Shown here piece after piece: positions 8,477 to 11,711 of a stretch of 11,711 nucleotides of DNA. Source of the stretch: DAOTZU01 sp034433995 (lineage in GTDB: Bacteria > Chloroflexota > Anaerolineae > UBA1429); NCBI GenBank assembly GCA_034433995.1, contig DAOTZU010000078.1, forward strand, positions 1 to 11,711, given 5' to 3'. A program made the translations under genes and the position numbers. Each line of letters begins with the position of its first letter. Position 1 is the stretch's first letter. The notes below the pieces were generated by a model. The model was not told the DNA's origin and made no database searches. It was given only the letters and a program-made list of their open reading frames with translations.

Positions 8477-10906
8477 CTAATTCGCCGCGGGTTGGGCAAA
8501 GCGAGGGGCGACCTTTTCATCCCTGGTGGCCGCCAGGGCGATGGGCAACACCTGGTCCATGTTCTCCACAAAGACAAAGTTCAGCCGCTTGCGCAGGCGC
8601 GGCGGCACATCCACCAAATCGCGGCGATTCTTCTTGGGCAGGAGCATCGTCCGCAGCCCCGCCCGATGGGCGGCCAGGGCCTTTTCGCGCAGGCCACCGA
8701 TGGGCAACACGCGGCCGCGCAGCGTGATCTCCCCCGTCATGGCCACATCGTGGTGCACGGCGCGGCCGGTGAGGGCCGAGATCAGGGCCGTGGCGATGGT
8801 GACCCCCGCCGAAGGGCCATCCTTGGGCACCGCCCCTTCGGGCACGTGGATGTGGATATCGATCTTGTCAAAATCTACCCCCTGGATGCCCAGCATATCC
8901 GCCCGGGAACGGGTGTAGCTGAGGGCGGCCTGGGCCGATTCCTGCATCACGTCGCCCAATTGGCCCGTGAGAATCAAGGAACCCTTGCCGGGCATGATGG
9001 TGACCTCGATGGAGAGGGTGTCTCCACCGGATTCTGTCCAGGCCAGGCCTGTGGCCACGCCCACCTCGTCCTTCTCCTCGGCGGTGCCGTAAGAATAATG
9101 GGGTGGGCCGAGATATTTGGGCAGCGCCTGCTTGCTGATCACCTTGGGCGTGGGCTTGCCCTCGGCCATGCGCCGGGCCACCTTGCGGCAGATATTGGCG
9201 ATCTCACGCTCCAGGTTGCGCACGCCGGATTCGTGGGTGTATTCCCGGATCAAGGAACGCAAGGCCGCCTCGGAAAAGTTGAGCGCCTTGAGGCCGTTCT
9301 GCTCGATCTGCCGTGGAATCAAGAAGCGGTGGGCGATCTGGAGCTTTTCCTCCTCCATGTAACCGGGGAACTCGATCACCTCCATGCGGTCTTGAAGGGC
9401 CGGCGGGATCGGGTCCAGCAGGTTGGCCGTGGTGATGAACATCACCTTGGAGAGGTCAAAGGGCACCTCCAGGTAATGATCCGAGAAGGCATAATTCTGC
9501 TCCGGGTCCAGCACCTCCAGCAGAGCCGAGGAAGGATCGCCGCGGAAATCCATGCCCAGCTTATCGATCTCGTCCAACATGAACACCGGGTTGGCCGATT
9601 CAGCGCGGCGCATGGTCTGGATGATGCGGCCGGGCAGCGCGCCCACGTAGGTGCGCCGGTGACCGCGGATCTCGGCCTCGTCGCGGATGCCGCCCAAGCT
9701 CACCCGCACGAACTTGCGCCCCAGCGCCTGGGCGATGGATTTGCCCAGGGAGGTCTTGCCCGTGCCCGGCGGCCCCACGAAGCAGAGGATGGGGTTCTTC
9801 ATCTTGTGCGCCGCGAGCTGGTACACCGCGATGTGCTCCAAGATGCGCTCCTTGGCCTTGGGCAGGCCATAGTGGCTCTCCTCCAGGATCTTGGCCGCAG
9901 CGGCGATATCCAGGTTATCCTCGGTGTATTTCCCCCAGGGCAGGGCCAGGATCCAATCCAGATAGGTGCGGATGATGCCCACCTCGGGCGATTGCGAGGG
10001 CATGGCCGTCAAACGCGCCAGTTCCTTCTCCGCCTTTTGGCGCACCTCATCGGGCAGGTTGGCCTGGGCGATCTTGTCCTTCAGCTCGTTGGTCTCTTGC
10101 ATGTATGGATCCGTCTCGCCCAGCTCGTTCTGGATGACGCGCATCTGCTCGCGCAGGAAATACTCCCGCTGGCTGCGGTCCACCTCCTGCTGCACTTGGG
10201 AATGGATGCGGTTCTCCAGCTCCAACACATCCAGCTCCGAGGCCAAGAGCACGCTGATCTTTTGCAGCCGCTCGGTGGCGTCGCTGATCTCCAAGATCTC
10301 TTGGCGCTGCGCCACAGAGAGCTCCAGGATGGAGGCCACCAGGTCGGCCAGCCACCCTGGCTCCTCGGCGTTCATCGCCGCCACATAAGCATCATCAGGG
10401 ATGTTGCGGCTGTACTGCACCACCTTTTCAAAGAGGGCCAACACGGCGCGCATCAGCGCCTCGGTGGGCAGGTCCTCGGCGGAGGTCTCTGGGATAGGGG
10501 TGACCTCGGCGATGATGTAGGGCTGCATTTGTATGTAGCGCAACACCCGCACCCGGCGCTGCCCCTGCACCCAGATGTTCGTGGTGCCATCGGGCATGTG
10601 GAGCTTGCGCCCGATGACCACCTCGGTGCCGATGGTATACAGGTCATCGGCGGTGGGATCTTGGTTCTCTTCGTCGCGCTGGGCGATCACCACCAAGCGC
10701 TGCGCGTTGGCCATGGCGGCCTCCACGGCCTTCAGGGAGCGTTCGCGCCCGACGAACAGGGGGGCCACCATGTGGGGATAGATCACCGTATCCCGCAAGG
10801 GCAGGACGGGGAATTGTTCCGTATCGAAATCCTCGCTGGTGGAAGGAAAGTCCTCCCCCAGCCATTGGTCAAATTCTTGGGGATTGGTCATAAACTGCTG
10901 AGCCAT
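8477..10906 (-). CDS. lon: ATP-dependent protease Lon (LonA type)
   Basis: This soluble hexameric AAA+ protease degrades misfolded and regulatory proteins. With the ATG at 10904-10906 it has 809 aa, slightly longer than E. coli Lon (784). It contains an N-terminal LON substrate domain opening with FPVLPLRD (32-39), a coiled-coil middle region, and an AAA+ module with Walker A GPPGTGKT (378-385) and Walker B MLDEID (DEID 445-448). The protease domain has catalytic Ser699 in DGPSAG and Lys742 in REKALAAH. Both are offset by 20 from E. coli S679 and K722, so the catalytic core is complete. The start is chosen because it lies downstream of a promoter at 10943-10971; GGAGG stands rather far (12 nt) upstream. 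A second ATG five codons later is an alternative. A longer frame to 11029 would overlap queD. Confidence 0.96.
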   Translation of the reverse strand: MAQQFMTNPQEFDQWLGEDFPSTSEDFDTEQFPVLPLRDTVIYPHMVAPLFVGRERSLKAVEAAMANAQRLVVIAQRDEENQDPTADDLYTIGTEVVIGRKLHMPDGTTNIWVQGQRRVRVLRYIQMQPYIIAEVTPIPETSAEDLPTEALMRAVLALFEKVVQYSRNIPDDAYVAAMNAEEPGWLADLVASILELSVAQRQEILEISDATERLQKISVLLASELDVLELENRIHSQVQQEVDRSQREYFLREQMRVIQNELGETDPYMQETNELKDKIAQANLPDEVRQKAEKELARLTAMPSQSPEVGIIRTYLDWILALPWGKYTEDNLDIAAAAKILEESHYGLPKAKERILEHIAVYQLAAHKMKNPILCFVGPPGTGKTSLGKSIAQALGRKFVRVSLGGIRDEAEIRGHRRTYVGALPGRIIQTMRRAESANPVFMLDEIDKLGMDFRGDPSSALLEVLDPEQNYAFSDHYLEVPFDLSKVMFITTANLLDPIPPALQDRMEVIEFPGYMEEEKLQIAHRFLIPRQIEQNGLKALNFSEAALRSLIREYTHESGVRNLEREIANICRKVARRMAEGKPTPKVISKQALPKYLGPPHYSYGTAEEKDEVGVATGLAWTESGGDTLSIEVTIMPGKGSLILTGQLGDVMQESAQAALSYTRSRADMLGIQGVDFDKIDIHIHVPEGAVPKDGPSAGVTIATALISALTGRAVHHDVAMTGEITLRGRVLPIGGLREKALAAHRAGLRTMLLPKKNRRDLVDVPPRLRKRLNFVFVENMDQVLPIALAATRDEKVAPRFAQPAAN

Positions 10907-10942
10907 CCGGCGTTCGTGCCTCCGCAAATCGAAACTGGAGCT

Positions 10943-10971
10943 ACTATACCACAGGGCGAAAGGATCAACAA
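10943..10971 (-). promoter_or_regulatory. lon promoter
   Basis: On the minus strand, TTGTTG (10966-10971), a 17-nt spacer and TATAGT (10943-10948). The -10 matches at five of six positions; the -35 is weak. It sits in the 71-nt gap between queD and lon, so lon can be transcribed on its own. No clear HrcA/CIRCE-type or other heat-shock operator is visible. Confidence 0.5.
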
Positions 10972-10977
10972 AAGGGC

Positions 10978-11352
10978 CTATCCGGCCGTATCGGGAGAGT
11001 AGGTGGCCCAGGCATCGGGAGATTCCCAAGCCTCCACATATTTGAGCTGCACCCCCGGCAGCCTCTCACGCAAGGCCTCGTACACCACCCGGGCGATATT
11101 CTCCGAGCTGGGGTTGAGCCGGTCAAAGGGCGGCGTCTCGTTCAGATTGTGGTGATCGAAGCGGGCCAACACCGTGTCCAGCTCCCGCTTGAGCAGGGTG
11201 AAATCGTAGGCCAAGCCACAGGCATCCAGAGTCTCGGCCTCGACGCAGGCGACGACCTCCCAACGGTGGCCGTGAAGGTTCTCGCACTTGCCGGCGTAGC
11301 CCCGCAGGCCGTGGGCGGCGTCGAAATGACGGCGCACATGCACTCGGTACAT
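10978..11352 (-). CDS. queD: 6-carboxy-5,6,7,8-tetrahydropterin synthase / 6-pyruvoyl-tetrahydropterin synthase family
   Basis: This 124-aa enzyme most likely converts 7,8-dihydroneopterin triphosphate to 6-carboxytetrahydropterin, the second step toward queuosine in tRNA. The T-fold family signature is complete. Zinc ligands are His14 (FDAAHGL), His27 and His29 (NLHGHRW), Cys23 is the catalytic cysteine, FDHHNLN holds a conserved Asp-His pair, and PSSENIA and YVEAWES carry the substrate-binding Glu residues. The start at 11352 has AAAGGAG about 4 nt upstream. No queC, queE or folE neighbour is in the window, so a different pterin pathway role cannot be excluded. lon follows 71 nt downstream with its own promoter. 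Confidence 0.9.
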   Translation of the reverse strand: MYRVHVRRHFDAAHGLRGYAGKCENLHGHRWEVVACVEAETLDACGLAYDFTLLKRELDTVLARFDHHNLNETPPFDRLNPSSENIARVVYEALRERLPGVQLKYVEAWESPDAWATYSPDTAG

Positions 11353-11390
11353 CGGTCTCCTTTCTGCGCCCTAACTGGGTAGAGCATAAC

Positions 11391-11419
11391 ATAATATACC
11401 AACGCGGCAATTTCGGCAA
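11391..11419 (-). promoter_or_regulatory. queD promoter
   Basis: On the minus strand, TTGCCG (11414-11419), a 17-nt spacer and TATTAT (11391-11396), giving a leader of about 30 nt. Repeat copy C begins about 12 bp upstream of the -35 box, parallel to the arrangement at the ABC exporter promoter. I see no preQ1-riboswitch-like element in the short leader. Confidence 0.6.
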
Positions 11420-11431
11420 ATTGCAGGGCTT

Positions 11432-11569
11432 GGAGGGCGTCGAGAAATGCCCCCGGCGGTTAGAAACCGATGTCTGGGGATGGTAAGCCCGCGCCGCGGG
11501 CTTATCAAGCAGAGCCGTCGGATTCCATCCGACGGCGGGCAAGGCTTACACGCATTTTTTCAACACCCC
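11432..11569 (+). repeat. Palindromic multi-stem repeat, copy C
   Basis: It has the same architecture and orientation as copies A and B. The outer arms (GGGCGTCGAGAAATGC near the left end, GCATTTTTTCAACACCC at the right) pair imperfectly. H1 is the variant seen in copy B (GGCGGTT-AGA-AACCGAT). H2 is intact, and H3 begins at 11514 and is perfect. The H2-H3 linker reads ATCAAGCAGAGCC-type, shared only with copy D. It lies between the queD promoter and copy D. Confidence 0.85.
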
Positions 11570-11577
11570 GGACGCGG

Positions 11578-11711
11578 CGAGGGTGTCGAGAAATGCCCCC
11601 GTCGGTTGGAAACCGACGTCTGGGGATGGCAAGCCCGCGCCGCGGGCTTATCAAGCAGAGCCGTCGGATTCCATCCGACGGCGGACAAGGCCTACACGCA
11701 TTTTTTCAACA
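11578..11711 (+). repeat. Palindromic multi-stem repeat, copy D (cut by the window edge)
   Basis: This second unit of the right-hand dimer starts about 9 bp after copy C. Its H1 is the perfect form shared with copy A (CGTCGGTT-GGA-AACCGACG), H2 is as in B and C, and H3 begins at 11660. The right outer arm is present only as far as TTTTTTCAACA at the edge. Further units or another gene may follow outside the window. Confidence 0.8.

Noticed and set aside
8420..8577. Short frames with a GQRCP/RRLWRS-like peptide on both strands around the hairpin
   Set aside because: They come from the inverted repeat itself, which yields similar peptides on both strands; no gene is supported.
8420..11002. 860-codon plus-strand frame opposite lon
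   Set aside because: It is a shadow of the lon reading frame in GC-rich DNA; the Lon motifs are unequivocal on the minus strand.
10907..11029. Longer Lon starting at 11029
   Set aside because: It would overlap the queD end and lie upstream of the predicted lon promoter; the extra 41 residues are not Lon-like.

Overview
The window is GC-rich bacterial chromosome. Nothing in it fixes the taxon. The codon and base style, an exported Ig-like protein with a Thr/Pro 'TPTPT' linker, and nested palindromic intergenic repeats suggest a thermophilic or moderately thermophilic member of Chloroflexota (Anaerolineae-like). That is an inference, not a match. No phage, CRISPR, rRNA or tRNA gene was recognised.

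Layout. (1) 1-1006, minus: most of a Wzt/KpsT-type ABC exporter ATPase that runs off the left edge, with a good promoter at 1064-1091. (2) 1091-1390: two tandem copies (A, B) of a ~140-150 bp element made of an outer inverted repeat enclosing three stem-loops. (3) 1398-2785: a complete ISKra4-family insertion sequence with 23-bp terminal inverted repeats. Its transposase ribosome binding site is buried in a perfect 11-bp inverted repeat. (4) 2803-7948, plus: a promoter, an apparently structured ~110-nt leader, then a probable operon of a secreted/anchored Ig-like protein, pth (peptidyl-tRNA hydrolase) and mfd (transcription-repair coupling factor). (5) 7953-8378: a promoter region and an unrecognised 99-aa protein with an excellent Shine-Dalgarno. 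(6) 8403-8462: a long hairpin between convergent genes. (7) 8477-11352, minus: queD and then lon, each with its own promoter. (8) 11432-11711: two more copies (C, D) of the palindromic element, the last cut by the right edge.

Most genes are housekeeping: ribosome recycling (pth), repair of stalled transcription (mfd), protein quality control (lon), a pterin/queuosine step (queD) and surface polysaccharide export (the ABC ATPase). The parts least explained by known families are the repeat dimers, which both sit just upstream of the -35 box of a minus-strand gene, and the leader RNA before the Ig-like gene. The 99-aa orphan and the long convergent hairpin are also unassigned.
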